DNA from: Streptomyces sp. Tue 6430 | Lineage (GTDB): Bacteria > Actinomycetota > Actinomycetes > Streptomycetales > Streptomycetaceae | NCBI GenBank assembly: GCA_021568835.1 | Contig: JAKGSH010000001.1 | Coordinates: 620,001 to 684,000, forward strand | Length of the DNA stretch: 64,000 nt | Direction: 5' to 3' | In this document: positions 1 through 9,612 of the stretch, in pieces | How positions within the stretch are numbered: position 1 is the stretch's first letter | How the letters are laid out: each line of letters begins with the position of its first letter | Position numbers and translations under genes: made by a program | The notes under the pieces: generated by a model | What the model was told of the DNA's origin: nothing | The model's database searches: none | The model's input: only the letters and a program-made list of their open reading frames with translations

Positions 1-726
1 TCGCCCTCAGCGTGCGCCGGCTGACCCGCGAGGGCGTCTTCACCGACGTCTCCTTCGAGGTCCGGCGCGGCGAGATCGTCGGCCTCGCCGGACTGGTCGG
101 CGCCGGGCGCACCGAGGTCGCCCGCGCGGTCTTCGGCATCGACCGCTGGGACGCCGGCGAGGTGGAGGTCGCCGGCCGCGCGCTCACCAACGGCGCCCCG
201 TCCACCGCCATGGCCGCGGGCCTCGCCCTGGTCCCGAGGACCGGCGCGCCCAGGGCCTGGTGATGGACATGTCCATCGAGCGCAACATCGGCCTGACCGG
301 ACTCCGTACGACCGTCAGGGCCGGCCTGATGGACCGCGGCGCCGAGCGCAGCCGCTCGCTCGACTGGGCGGTCCGGCTCCAGGTGAAGTACGCCCGCATC
401 GCCGACACCGTCAACACGCTCTCCGGCGGCAACCAGCAGAAGGTCGTGCTGGCGAAGTGGCTGGCCACCGGGCCGAAGGTGCTCATCGTCGACGAGCCCA
501 CCCGCGGCATCGACGTCGGCACCAAGGCCGAGGTGCACCGGCTGCTGTCCGAACTGGCCGCCGACGGGGTCGCCGTCCTGATGATCTCCTCCGACCTGCC
601 CGAGATCCTCGGCATGGCCGACCGCGTGCTGGTGATGCACGAGGGCCGGCTCACCGCCGAGATCCCCGCTCCGACGCCACCGAGGAAACCGTGATGGCCG
701 CAGCCACCGGGAGGGCAGCCGCATGA
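1..726 (+). pseudogene. Sugar (probably rhamnose) ABC importer ATPase, C-terminal half, frameshifted
   Basis: This is the second nucleotide-binding domain of a tandem ATPase that powers a carbohydrate ABC importer at the inner face of the membrane; the 5' part lies outside the window. The P-loop is the degenerate GLVGAGRTE type normal for second domains of RbsA-like proteins, followed by the signature LSGGNQQK and the Walker [13 protein letters not shown]. One base is missing near 235 (expected [10 protein letters not shown]) and one near 666 (expected [10 protein letters not shown]); restoring both gives one reading frame ending at 726. Its TGA overlaps the ATG of the next permease, so the genes are translationally coupled. 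Rhamnose as substrate is inferred from the mutarotase at the end of the operon (rhaT equivalent). Confidence 0.85.
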
Positions 727-1760
727 CGGTGACCACTCCCGAAGCCCCCGCCGCCGAGGTGGCCAGGTCCAGCAGCACCCGCCTGGTGGACCGCGTCTTC
801 AAGATGCGCGAACTGGCCATCCTGCTGGTCTTCCTGGTGATGATCGCCGTCACCCAGGCCGGCAACAGCGAGTTCCTGTCGGAACAGGGCATCAAGGACC
901 TGCTGCTCAACGCGACCATCCTGGTCCTGGTCGCCACCGGCCAGTCCCTGGTCGTCATCACCCGCAACGTCGACCTGTCCGTCGGCTCCACGCTCGGCAT
1001 CAGCGCCTTCGCCGCCGGCGTCTACCTCCAAGGCGGCGGCGACCCGCTCGTCGCGGTCGTGCTGGCGGTCCTGCTCGGCATCGGCTTCGGCCTGCTGAAC
1101 GGCCTCCTGGTCAGCCTCGGCCAGGTCCCGGCCCTGGTCGTCACCCTCGGCACGCTGTACATCATCCGCGGCATCGACTCCATCTGGGTCGGCTCCCGGC
1201 AGATCACCGCCGCCGACCTGCCCGGCGGGTTCGTCGACTTCGGCTCCGGCGGCATCTCCGCCGTGCCGTACCTGGCGGTCATCGCCCTCGTCGTCCTGGT
1301 CGCCACCGCCTACTACCTCAAGCACTTCGGCAGCGGCCGCGAGCTGTACGCGCTCGGCTCCAACCCGGAGGCCGCCCGCCTCGCCGGCATCCCCGTCCGC
1401 AAGCGGATCCTCGTCGCCTACACCTTCTGCGGCGCCCTCGCCGGCCTCGCCGGAGCCCTGTACCTCGCCCGGTTCGGCAACGTCGACTCCGGCACCGGCA
1501 ACGGCTACGAACTCACCGTCGTCAGCGCGGTCGTCGTCGGCGGCGTGGTCTTCACCGGCGGCTCCGGCAGCGTCTACGGCGCCGCCCTCGGCGCCCTGCT
1601 GCTGACCTCCGTCAACAGCGTGCTGCCCGCCCTCGGCGTCAGCTCCGTCTGGGTGCTCGCCATCAACGGCATCCTGCTCCTCCTCGCCATCGCCGTCGAC
1701 CGCGTGGTCGCGCTGCGGGTGGCGTCGGCCCTGAAGAAGAGGAACGCCCGCCATGCCTGA
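723..1760 (+). CDS. Sugar ABC transporter permease (RbsC/RhaP-like)
   Basis: A 345-residue integral membrane permease of the ribose/xylose/rhamnose branch (BPD_transp_2 family). It has a short cytosolic N-terminus and many hydrophobic segments. The conserved region YALGSNPEAARLAGIPV, about residue 215, is the cytoplasmic loop that contacts the ATPase in RbsC-like proteins. The ATG overlaps the upstream stop codon by four bases and the downstream permease starts eight bases before this gene stops, so all three belong to one operon. By position it corresponds to rhaP of rhizobial rhamnose importers; that assignment is inference. Confidence 0.9.
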   Translation: MTVTTPEAPAAEVARSSSTRLVDRVFKMRELAILLVFLVMIAVTQAGNSEFLSEQGIKDLLLNATILVLVATGQSLVVITRNVDLSVGSTLGISAFAAGVYLQGGGDPLVAVVLAVLLGIGFGLLNGLLVSLGQVPALVVTLGTLYIIRGIDSIWVGSRQITAADLPGGFVDFGSGGISAVPYLAVIALVVLVATAYYLKHFGSGRELYALGSNPEAARLAGIPVRKRILVAYTFCGALAGLAGALYLARFGNVDSGTGNGYELTVVSAVVVGGVVFTGGSGSVYGAALGALLLTSVNSVLPALGVSSVWVLAINGILLLLAIAVDRVVALRVASALKKRNARHA

Positions 1761-2766
1761 GTCGCTGGCCCGCGCCATCCGGTGGGACACGGTCGTCGGC
1801 GCCCTCCTGATCGTGCTGCTCCTGCTGTCCTTCTCGTTCGTGGACGGCTTCGGCAACGCCCTCAACCTGTCCTTCCTGATCGGCAACACGCTCCCCATCG
1901 CGCTGATCGCCCTGCCGATGACCCTGCTGGTCGTCTCCGGCGAGATCGACCTGTCCGTCGCCTCCACGGCCGGCCTGTCCGGCGCGGTGATGGGCGCCCT
2001 GTGGAACCAGGGCATGACCATCGAGGCGATCATCCCGGTCTGCCTGCTGCTCGGCGTGGTCTGCGGCCTGGTCAACGGGCTGCTGGTGACCCGCCTCGGA
2101 CTGCCCTCGCTCGCCGTCACCATCGGCACCATGGCCGCCTACCGGGGCATCGCGCAGATCGTGCTCGGCTCCGACGCGGTCACCGACTTCCCCGCCCCGT
2201 ACCTGGACTTCGCGGCCGGACGCATCGGCGACACCTTCGTCCCGCAGGCCCTGCTGCCCTTCGTGGTGCTCCTCGCGATCGCCGTGGTCGCCCTGCACGC
2301 CACCCCGTTCGGCCGGTCGCTGTTCGCGATCGGCGCCAGCGAGGAGGCCGCCCGGTTCGCCGGCATCCGGGTCAGGCGGCAGAAGCTGATCCTGTTCACC
2401 CTGACCGGCCTGATGGCCTCCCTCACCGGCGTCTTCTGGGCCCTGCACTACGCCAGCGCCCGCTACGACAACGCCACCGGCCTCGAACTCTCCGTCGTCG
2501 CCGCGGTGCTGCTCGGCGGCATCGACTTCGACGGCGGCAAGGGAACCCTCGGCGGAGCCGTAGCCGGTGTCTTCCTGCTCGGCGCCCTGCAGAACGTGAT
2601 GAGCCTGAAGGACGTCTCCGCCCAGTCGCAGATCGTCGTCACCGGCGTCCTGCTCGTCCTGTCCGTGCTCGGCCCCCGCGTCGCCCGCCAGATCGCCGTC
2701 GCACGGGCCGGCCGGCGAGCCGCGTCGGCACCACCACCGGCCGGCGCACCCGCCCCGGCCCCGTGA
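1753..2766 (+). CDS. Second sugar ABC transporter permease (RhaQ-like)
   Basis: A 337-residue paralogue of the preceding permease, with the same fold and the same coupling motif (FAIGASEEAARFAGI, about residue 195). Two different permeases would form the heteromeric membrane channel, as in rhizobial RhaPQ. The C-terminal 20 residues are Ala/Pro-rich and cytosolic. It starts with ATG inside the end of the previous gene, indicating translational coupling. The next gene, the binding protein, follows after 49 bases with its own Shine-Dalgarno-like AAAGGA, which would allow the higher expression usual for binding proteins. Confidence 0.9.
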   Translation: MPESLARAIRWDTVVGALLIVLLLLSFSFVDGFGNALNLSFLIGNTLPIALIALPMTLLVVSGEIDLSVASTAGLSGAVMGALWNQGMTIEAIIPVCLLLGVVCGLVNGLLVTRLGLPSLAVTIGTMAAYRGIAQIVLGSDAVTDFPAPYLDFAAGRIGDTFVPQALLPFVVLLAIAVVALHATPFGRSLFAIGASEEAARFAGIRVRRQKLILFTLTGLMASLTGVFWALHYASARYDNATGLELSVVAAVLLGGIDFDGGKGTLGGAVAGVFLLGALQNVMSLKDVSAQSQIVVTGVLLVLSVLGPRVARQIAVARAGRRAASAPPPAGAPAPAP

Positions 2767-2815
2767 CCCCCCAGCCGCCCCCGCGTCCTCCCGTACTCAC
2801 AAAGGACCCTCTCCC

Positions 2816-3898
2816 ATGCGCAAGTCATCCCTCCGCCGTGCCTGCGCGGCCCTCGCCGCCGTCACCTCCCTCGCGCTCGCCGCCACCGCCTGCGGCGGCA
2901 CCACCAAGGAGGACGTGAAGAACGAGAGCACCGGCGCCGCGGCCTCCGGCGGCAAGGCCGACCCGAACGCGGCCACCAAGAAGGGCCTCACCGTCGGCTT
3001 CCTGCCCAAGCAGGTCAACAACCCGTACTTCACCACCTCCGACAAGGGCGGCGAGGCGGCCCTGAAGGAACTGGGCTCCAGCTACAAGGAGGTCGGCACC
3101 AGCAGCGGCACCGACACCTCCGGCCAGGTGTCCTACGTCAACACGCTCACCCAGCAGCAGGTCGACGCGATCGCCGTGTCCGCGCAGGACCCGGGGGCGC
3201 TGTGCACCGCGCTCAAGCAGGCCATGAGCAACGACATCAAGGTCGTCACCTACGACTCCGACACCAACCCCGAGTGCCGCAACGCCTTCGTCTCCCAGGC
3301 CAGTGGCGAGGACCTGGGCCGCACCGAGGTCCAGCTGCTCGCCGAGCAGATCGGCTACAAGGGCGAGATCGCGATCCTGTCCGCCGCGCAGACCGCGACC
3401 AACCAGAACGCCTGGATCGAGTTCATGAAGGACGAACTCAAGGACCCCAAGTACAAGGACATCAAGCTCGTCAAGGTCGCCTACGGCGACGACGACGCCC
3501 AGAAGTCCTTCCAGCAGACCCAGGGCCTGCTCCAGGAGTACCCGAACCTGAAGGGGATCATCTCCCCGACCACCGTCGGCATCAAGGCCGCCGCCCAGTA
3601 CCTGTCCGGCTCCAAGTACAAGGGCAAGGTCAAGCTGACCGGCCTCGGCACCCCCAACGACATGCGCAAGTACGTCAAGAACGGCACCGTCGAGGCCTTC
3701 GAGCTGTGGGACCCGGCGAAGCTCGGCGCGCTCGCCGCGCAGACGGCGGTGGCCCTGGTGTCCGGCCAGATCACCGGCAAGGAGGGCGAGACCTTCACGG
3801 CCGGCGGCACGAGCTACACCATCGGCAAGGACGGCGTGATCAGCCTCGGCAAGCCGACCGTCTTCGACGCCAAGAACATCGACCAGTTCAACTTCTGA
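2816..3898 (+). CDS. rhaS: Rhamnose-type ABC transporter substrate-binding lipoprotein
   Basis: A 360-residue periplasmic-binding-protein-like lipoprotein (Peripla_BP_4 family) that captures the sugar outside the membrane. The N-terminus has basic residues, a hydrophobic stretch and a lipobox LAATAC with the lipidated Cys at about residue 26. The mature part begins with a Gly/Ala-rich linker, then VGFLPKQVNNPYF, typical of the first strand and sugar-binding loop of RhaS/RbsB-like proteins. It follows two permeases and precedes L-rhamnose mutarotase by 17 bases, which is the reason for assigning rhamnose; the binding pocket alone does not prove the substrate. Confidence 0.85.
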   Translation: MRKSSLRRACAALAAVTSLALAATACGGTTKEDVKNESTGAAASGGKADPNAATKKGLTVGFLPKQVNNPYFTTSDKGGEAALKELGSSYKEVGTSSGTDTSGQVSYVNTLTQQQVDAIAVSAQDPGALCTALKQAMSNDIKVVTYDSDTNPECRNAFVSQASGEDLGRTEVQLLAEQIGYKGEIAILSAAQTATNQNAWIEFMKDELKDPKYKDIKLVKVAYGDDDAQKSFQQTQGLLQEYPNLKGIISPTTVGIKAAAQYLSGSKYKGKVKLTGLGTPNDMRKYVKNGTVEAFELWDPAKLGALAAQTAVALVSGQITGKEGETFTAGGTSYTIGKDGVISLGKPTVFDAKNIDQFNF

Positions 3899-3915
3899 TC
3901 ACACAAGGGGTGTTG

Positions 3916-4236
3916 ATGCAACGCGTGTGCTTCCTGCTGAAGGTCCGGGCGGACCGCCTCGACGAGTACCGCGAGCGGCACGCCGCCGTCTGGCCGGAGA
4001 TGCTCGACGCACTCTCGGCCACCGGCTGGCACAACTACTCGCTCTTCCTGCGCGAGGACGGACTGCTCGTCGGCTACCTGGAGACCGAGGACTTCGCCGC
4101 GGCCCAGGCCGGCATGGAGGCCACCGGGGTCAACGCCCGCTGGCAGGCGGAGATGGCGCCGTTCTTCGAGTCGTTGGACGGCGCCCGGCCCGACGAGGCC
4201 ATGAAACCGCTCACCGAGGTCTTCCACCTCGCCTGA
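3916..4236 (+). CDS. rhaM: L-rhamnose mutarotase
   Basis: A 106-residue cytosolic dimeric alpha/beta barrel enzyme that interconverts alpha- and beta-L-rhamnopyranose, supplying the anomer used by rhamnose isomerase. Family features are clear: Tyr18 and His22 in DEYRERHAAVWPEML, the HNYSLFL strand near residue 43, and the C-terminal LTEVFHL found in RhaM/RhaU proteins. Length is as expected for the family (about 104). The ATG at 3916 follows AAGGGG with good spacing. As the last gene of the transporter operon it is the best evidence that the system takes up rhamnose. Confidence 0.92.
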   Translation: MQRVCFLLKVRADRLDEYRERHAAVWPEMLDALSATGWHNYSLFLREDGLLVGYLETEDFAAAQAGMEATGVNARWQAEMAPFFESLDGARPDEAMKPLTEVFHLA

Positions 4237-4469
4237 CCTCCTCCCCGCGTTCCCCTCGTACGAGACGACGAAGTCCCCGAGTCGGACGGCGTCCCGTCCG
4301 TCCTCCACCAGGAGAAGTCGAGCGGGACGACCCCCTCGGCGCTCCACGCCGCCGACTTCCGGCTCCCCGCCCGACCGGTCCGGTGCGCGGCGGGATGGCG
4401 GTAATGTGAAGGTCCCCCACCGCCCTCCCCGCCGCCCCTCGTCCCTGACTCTCTGGAGGTTTCTGCCTG

Positions 4470-5501
4470 ATGGCCCAGTCGGTGGGAATCAAGGATGTCG
4501 CCCGCGCCGCCGGCGTCTCGGTCGGCACGGTGTCCAACGTCATCAACCGCCCGGACACCGTGGCCACGGAGACCCGTGCCCGCGTGCTCTCCGCGATCGA
4601 CCGGCTCGGCTACGTCCGCAGCGAGTCCGCCCGCCAACTGCGCGCGGGCCGCAGCCGGATCATGGGGCTGCTCGTCCTCGACATGGGCAACCCCTTCTTC
4701 GTGGACGTCGCCCGCGGCGCCGAACGGGCCGCCCGGCAGGCGGGCCTCGGCGTGATGGTCTGCAACAGCGCCGAGAGCGCCGGCGAGGAGGCCGAGTACC
4801 TGTCCCTCTTCGCCGAGCAGCGCGTGCGGGGCGTCCTGCTCACCCCGGCCGACGCCACCGGCCGCAACATCGCCGCGTTCCGCCGGCACGGCATCCCGTT
4901 CGTGCTGGTCGACCGGGTCTCCGAGGGCACCACCGAGTGCTCGGTCTCCGTCGACGACGTGGCCGGCGGCGCGCTCGCCGTACGCCACCTCGTCGACGCC
5001 GGACACCGCTCCGTCGCCTACGTCAGCGGCCCGCCCGGCCTCACCCAGATCCGCGACCGCCGCACCGGCGCCCTGAACGCCCTCGCCGAGGCGGGCCTGG
5101 GCCCCGAGTGCCTGCGCGAACTGCCCACCGAGCGGCTCGACGTGGCCGCCGGACGGGACGCGGGCGCCCGTCTCCTAGGCCTGGCCGACCGCCCGACCGC
5201 CGTGTTCTGCGCCAACGACCTGCTCGCCCTCGGCGTCCTCCAGGCCATGTACGCGGCCGGCGTCAACGTCCCCGACGACCTCGCGATCGTCGGCTACGAC
5301 GACATCGAGTTCGCCGCCGCCGCGGCCGTACCCCTGACGTCCGTCCGCCAGCCGGCCGTCACCATGGGCGCCCTGGCCGCCGGCATGCTCCTGGAGGAGA
5401 CCGAGGAGGGGCCCGGCGGAGGGACCCGTCCGCACGAGCACCGGCGGGTCGTGCTCCAGCCGGAGCTGGTGGTGCGCCGCTCCAGCCTGTCGTCGCGCTG
5501 A
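4470..5501 (+). CDS. LacI-family transcriptional regulator (probable repressor of the rhamnose operon)
   Basis: A 343-residue sugar-responsive repressor. Residues about 4-50 form a LacI helix-turn-helix (IKDVARAAGVSVGTVSNVIN) followed by the hinge helix (SARQLRAG). The rest is a two-lobed periplasmic-binding-protein-like effector domain beginning IMGLLVLDMGNPFF, with the dimer-core motif FCANDLLALGVL near residue 248. The ATG follows GGAGG with ideal spacing. It is 233 bases downstream of the mutarotase on the same strand and probably controls the transporter and rhamnose catabolism; the operator was not located here. Confidence 0.88.
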   Translation: MAQSVGIKDVARAAGVSVGTVSNVINRPDTVATETRARVLSAIDRLGYVRSESARQLRAGRSRIMGLLVLDMGNPFFVDVARGAERAARQAGLGVMVCNSAESAGEEAEYLSLFAEQRVRGVLLTPADATGRNIAAFRRHGIPFVLVDRVSEGTTECSVSVDDVAGGALAVRHLVDAGHRSVAYVSGPPGLTQIRDRRTGALNALAEAGLGPECLRELPTERLDVAAGRDAGARLLGLADRPTAVFCANDLLALGVLQAMYAAGVNVPDDLAIVGYDDIEFAAAAAVPLTSVRQPAVTMGALAAGMLLEETEEGPGGGTRPHEHRRVVLQPELVVRRSSLSSR

Positions 5502-5671
5502 CCGGCCGTTCAGCGGTGATGCCCGGCGGTGATGTCCGGCAGTGACGATTCTTCTTCCGGCGGCTTGACCCGTCGTTCAGTAGCGGTTCGTGATCCCCGG
5601 CCTCCGCCGGCGCCGGGACGTGTGCTGAACTGGGACGCGGCCCGCACCTCGATCGCCACGGGAGCCTCACG

Positions 5672-6972
5672 TTGTCCGACAGCTACCGTCAGCCCGGCGT
5701 CGTCCTCACCGACCGCCGCTTCACCGTGCCCCTCGACCACGCCGACCCCGCCGGGGAGACGATCGAGCTGTACGCCCGCGAGGTCGTCGCGAGCGACAAG
5801 GCGGGGCAGGACCTCCCCTGGCTGGTCTACCTCCAGGGCGGACCCGGCTTCGGCGCCCACCGGTTCGTCGGCCGGCAGGCCTGGCTCGACCGCGCCCTGA
5901 AGGAGTTCCGCGTCCTCCTCCTCGACCAGCGCGGCACCGGCCGCTCCACGCCCGCCAACCGGCAGACGCTCCCGCTGCGCGGCGGCCCCGCCGAGCAGGC
6001 CGCGTACCTGACCCGCTTCCGCGCCGACTCCATCGTCCGCGACTGCGAGCTGGTGCGCCGCGAGGTCACCGGCGGCGCCCCTGGACCGTCCTCGGCCAGA
6101 GCTTCGGCGGCTTCTGCACGCTCACCTACCTCTCCCTCGCCCCCGAAGGGCTCGCCGCGGCCCTGATCACCGGTGGGCTGCCCGCCCTGGACGCCCACGC
6201 CGACGACGTCTACCGCGCGGCCTACCCGCGCATGGAACGCAAGACGGCCGCGCACTACGCCCGCTACCCGCAGGACGTCGCCCGCGCGCGCCGCATCGCC
6301 GAGCACCTGCTCTCCCACGAGGTGACCCTCCCGAACGGCTACCGCCTCGGCGTCGAGGCCTTCCAGAGCCTCGGCATCCTCCTCGGCGGCAGCGAGGGCA
6401 GCCACCGGCTGCACTTCCTCCTCGAGGACGCCTTCGTGCCCACCCCGGCCGGCCCCGCCCTGTCCGACGCCTTCCAGGAGGAGGTCCAAGGGCTCCTGTC
6501 GTACGCCTCGCACCCCCTCTACGCCCTCGTCCACGAGTCGATCTACGGCCAGGACGAGCGGCCCACCGCCTGGTCGGCCGAGCGGGTGCGCGCCGAGTTC
6601 CCGCAGTTCGACGCGGCGAAGGCGCTGGCGGGCGACGGACCCCTGCCGCTGACCGGCGAGACCGTCCACCCCTGGACGTTCGACCGCGACCCGGCGCTGC
6701 GCCCGCTGCGCGAGACCGCCGAACTCCTCGCCGCCCGCACCGACTGGACCCCCCTCTACGATCCGGCCCGCCTCGCCGTCAACGAGGTCCCGGTCGCCGC
6801 GGCGGTCTACCACGACGACCTCTACGTCGACACCGCGCACTCGCTGCAAACCGCCCGCGCCGTCCGCGGTCTGCGCACCTGGGTCACCGACGAGTTCGAG
6901 CACGACGGCGTCCGCGCGGGCGGCCCCCGCGTCCTGGACCGGCTGCTGGCCCTGACCCGCGACGAGGTCTGA
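5672..6972 (+). pseudogene. Prolyl aminopeptidase-like S33 alpha/beta hydrolase, frameshifted
   Basis: A cytosolic alpha/beta-hydrolase of peptidase family S33 (proline iminopeptidase type), about 433 residues, predicted to remove N-terminal residues, chiefly proline, from peptides. The oxyanion motif LQGGPG is near residue 55, LDQRGTGRS near 87, and the nucleophile elbow GQSFGG near 143. The frame breaks near 6080, where one C is missing in a GCCCC run; restoring it reads GGAPWTVLGQSFGGF and joins the halves. The start is TTG at 5672 (MSDSYRQPG), after GGGAG. The break is probably a sequencing error because both halves are well conserved. Confidence 0.85.
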
Positions 6973-6979
6973 CCCACGA

Positions 6980-7016
6980 CGGGATCCGTCCCGGGACGGG
7001 ATCCGACCCGGGACGG
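6980..7016. terminator. Direct-repeat palindrome behind the S33 peptidase gene
   Basis: Just after the stop codon lie two near-identical 17-18 base units (GGGATCCG then T or A, then CCCGGGACG). The first contains the perfect 14-base palindrome CCGTCCCGGGACGG (6986-6999). It can fold into a GC-rich hairpin, without a U-tract, as is common for Streptomyces terminators. Confidence 0.45.
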
Positions 7017-7147
7017 CGGAGCCCTGTGCGGCGTCCGCCGCCCCCGCCCCGAACCGCTGATCACCCCCAATACCGCGGCACCCGGGGCGGGGTGGCCCGG
7101 AACACCCCCGGCCGCGTCGCCTCCCCGCGGTCAGTAGGGTGGGCGGA

Positions 7148-7978
7148 ATGCGAGACCAGACCGTGAACCGGGAAGACCTGCGCGGCGACTGCGCGAACTG
7201 CTTCGGACTGTGCTGCGTGGCCCTGCCCTTCGCCCGCTCCGCGGACTTCGCGCTCGACAAGGCCGCCGGCACGCCCTGCCCCAACCTGGGCGAGGACCAC
7301 CGCTGCGGCATCCACGCCCGGCTGCGGCAGCAGGGCTTCAGCGGCTGCACGGTCTACGACTGCTTCGGCGCGGGCCAGAAGGTCTCGCAGATCACCTTCG
7401 GCGGCCGGGACTGGCGTACGGGGCCCCGCGACCACGCCCGCCGCATGACCGAGGTCTTCCCGGTGGTCCGGCACCTGCACGAGCTGCTCCGGTACCTCAC
7501 CGAGGCCCTCGCCCTCCCCGCGGCCGGCCCGCTCCGCCCCGAGCTGCGCCGGGCCCTGGAACGCACCGAGGAACTGACCCTGGGCACCCCGGAGGAACTC
7601 GCCGCGCTGGACGTGCCCGCCCACCGCGAGACCGTCGGCGCCCTGCTCCTGCGCGCCAGCGAACTGGCCCGCGCGGGCCGCCCCGGCCGCCGGCGCGAAC
7701 ACCGGGGCGCCGACCTGATGGGCGCCCGCCTCAGGGGCGCCGACCTGCGCGGCGCCAACCTGCGCGGGGCCCTGCTCATCGGGGCCGACCTGCGCGGCGC
7801 CGACCTGCGCGGCGCCGACCTCATCGGGGCCGACCTGCGCGGGGCCGACCTCACCGACGCCGATCTGACCGACGCGATCTTCCTGACCCAGCCGCAGCTC
7901 ACCGCGGCCCGGGGGAGCGCCGGGACCAGGCTGCCGGGGTCAGTCGACCGGCCCGCGCACTGGACAGCGGGGCGCTGA
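7148..7978 (+). CDS. Pentapeptide-repeat protein with N-terminal YkgJ-like cysteine cluster
   Basis: A 276-residue protein with two parts. The N-terminus carries eight cysteines (C15, C18, C22, C23, C44, C53, C67, C72) arranged CxxCxxxCC...C...C...C...C, like the metal-binding CxxCxxCC/YkgJ family. Residues about 190-245 are a run of A(D/N)LxG pentapeptide repeats ([14 protein letters not shown]) that would fold as a right-handed beta-helix. The middle is helical and unassigned. Starts at GTG 7139 or ATG 7148 are both possible; ATG is preferred. Its 3' end overlaps the end of the convergent P450 gene by 39 bases. The function is unknown; a metal-dependent interaction module is a guess. Confidence 0.8.
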   Translation: MRDQTVNREDLRGDCANCFGLCCVALPFARSADFALDKAAGTPCPNLGEDHRCGIHARLRQQGFSGCTVYDCFGAGQKVSQITFGGRDWRTGPRDHARRMTEVFPVVRHLHELLRYLTEALALPAAGPLRPELRRALERTEELTLGTPEELAALDVPAHRETVGALLLRASELARAGRPGRRREHRGADLMGARLRGADLRGANLRGALLIGADLRGADLRGADLIGADLRGADLTDADLTDAIFLTQPQLTAARGSAGTRLPGSVDRPAHWTAGR

Positions 7979-9505
7979 GGCGGGCTTCGGCGCGTCGGCT
8001 CCCCGCACGCCCGTCGCCGCGCTCGTCGCCGTCGCCGCGCCCGTCGCCGGCGTGCGCCGCTCCAGCCGCAGCCGCAGGCCCTCCGGCATCAGGGTCAGCC
8101 GTTCGGCCACCCGCAGCCGGTAGCCGGGGTCGGGCACCAGTTCGTAGCGGCGCAGCAGCAGGCCGAGCACCAGCGTGGCCTCGTGCAGCGCGAACTGCCG
8201 GCCGATGCAGGCCCGCGCCCCGGTGCCGAACGGCTTGAAGGTGTGCGGGGCCCGCGCGCGCACCGCCGCCGCCTCGAAGCGGTCCGGGTCGAACTCCTCG
8301 GCGCCGGCGCCCCACACCTCGGGGTCGCGGTGCAGCATCGGCGTCAGCACGAGTGCCCACGCGCCCCGCCGCATCGGATGCTCCCCGGCCAGGACGGTGT
8401 CCTCGCGGGCCTCACGGGCGAACGCGGGCGCCGTGGGCCACAGCCGCAGCGACTCGTCGAGGACCCGGCGCACGTAGCGCAGCCTGGCCACCTGGTCGTA
8501 CCCCGGCACCGGCGTGTCCCCCCACACCCGGTCCACCTCGGCGCGGGCGCGGGCGGCGACCTCCGGGTGCCGGGAGAGGTAGTGCAGGGCGAAGGAGAGC
8601 GCGCCCGAGGTGGTCTCGTGACCGGCGACCAGGAAGGTGACGACCTGGCGCCGCACGTTCTCCGCGGACAGCCGCTCCCCGGTCTCCGGGTGGGCCGTCT
8701 CCAGCATCCGGTCGAGGAGGTCGCCGTCGCCGGCGGGTCCCGCCCGACGGGCCCGCACCAGCGCGTCGACCGTGCGGTCGAGGAAGGCGATGTCGGCCTC
8801 GTTGCGGCGGCCGGCCCGCCACAGCAGCCGGGGCGTCGGCACGGTGTTGAGCCGCTGCGCGTGGCTCAGCGTGCCGACCATCGCCGTGACGAAGGGGTGC
8901 GGCCGGGACCGTTCGAACGAGCCGAAGTCGTGCCCGAACCCGGTGCGCGCGATCGTCTCCAGCGTCAGCTTCGTCATGTCCGCGGGCACGTCCACGGCGT
9001 CCCCCGAGGCAGCCGCCCGGTCCCACTGACCAGTCAGCCGGTCCGCCACGTCCAGCATCATCGGGTGGTAGGCCGCCATGGCCTCCCGGCTGAACCCCGG
9101 TGCCAGCACGTCGTGTGCCAACTGCCAGTTGGGCTCGTGGTTGTACGCCGTGAACAGGGCGTCCCCGACCACCGGCCGCAGGTTGGCGACCCCGAGCCCC
9201 ACGTGCTTGGCGAACCGGGCCTCGTCCGCCAGGTCGGCCGCGAGCCGCGCACCCCAGACGAACACGAACTCCCGGCCGAAGACCCGCCGCCGGAAGACCG
9301 GCCCGAGCCGGCGCGCGTACTTCAGGGAGTCCTGCACCGGTGTCCGCCGGCTCGCGCCGAGCACGTCCCCGAGCAGCGGCAGCCGGTACGGCGGATGCGG
9401 AATGCGCCGCAGCCCGGGCCACCCCAGCTCGGCACCGCGGAACCCCTTCGGCAGCGCGGCCCCCGTCCCCGGGCCCGCCCCCGTCGCGGTCGTCGTCTCC
9501 GCCAT
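7940..9505 (-). CDS. Cytochrome P450 (CYP102-like haem domain)
   Basis: A 521-residue monooxygenase. The I-helix motif [10 protein letters not shown] (oxygen activation), the ExxR motif in ESLRLWP, and the haem-binding loop [10 protein letters not shown] with the axial Cys at about residue 433 are all present. The N-terminal region ([13 protein letters not shown]) and overall similarity resemble the haem domain of fatty-acid hydroxylases of the CYP102 family, but no reductase domain is fused, so separate redox partners are needed. The ATG at 9505 follows AGGGAGA. It is divergent from a TetR gene across 107 bases, the usual arrangement for repressor control. Confidence 0.85.
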   Translation of the reverse strand: MAETTTATGAGPGTGAALPKGFRGAELGWPGLRRIPHPPYRLPLLGDVLGASRRTPVQDSLKYARRLGPVFRRRVFGREFVFVWGARLAADLADEARFAKHVGLGVANLRPVVGDALFTAYNHEPNWQLAHDVLAPGFSREAMAAYHPMMLDVADRLTGQWDRAAASGDAVDVPADMTKLTLETIARTGFGHDFGSFERSRPHPFVTAMVGTLSHAQRLNTVPTPRLLWRAGRRNEADIAFLDRTVDALVRARRAGPAGDGDLLDRMLETAHPETGERLSAENVRRQVVTFLVAGHETTSGALSFALHYLSRHPEVAARARAEVDRVWGDTPVPGYDQVARLRYVRRVLDESLRLWPTAPAFAREAREDTVLAGEHPMRRGAWALVLTPMLHRDPEVWGAGAEEFDPDRFEAAAVRARAPHTFKPFGTGARACIGRQFALHEATLVLGLLLRRYELVPDPGYRLRVAERLTLMPEGLRLRLERRTPATGAATATSAATGVRGADAPKPASAPRCPVRGPVD

Positions 9506-9612
9506 GACGCGATCTCCCTTGACGCAACGGCAGGTTGAGCGTGTTGTACGTGGGTTCAATAGCGCGCCCAGTCTCGTCCCGCCGCTGAACCGGCGTCAAG
9601 TAAAGTGCCGAC
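9506..9612. promoter_or_regulatory. Shared P450/TetR divergent promoter region
   Basis: These 107 bases between divergently transcribed genes must hold both promoters and probably the TetR operator. An imperfect dyad is visible as TTGA (9534-9537) ... TCAA (9555-9558), around GTGTTGTACGTG. No exact palindrome of TetR type stands out. Confidence 0.4.

Noticed and set aside
651..2132. Long minus-strand reading frames opposite the ABC transporter genes
   Set aside because: They are shadows created by high third-position GC; composition is Gly/Asp/Gln-biased with no domain, and the plus-strand genes are well conserved.
5827..7350. 507-codon minus-strand reading frame opposite the S33 peptidase
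   Set aside because: Repetitive Gly/Val/Arg composition, no ribosome-binding site, and it covers a conserved gene on the other strand.
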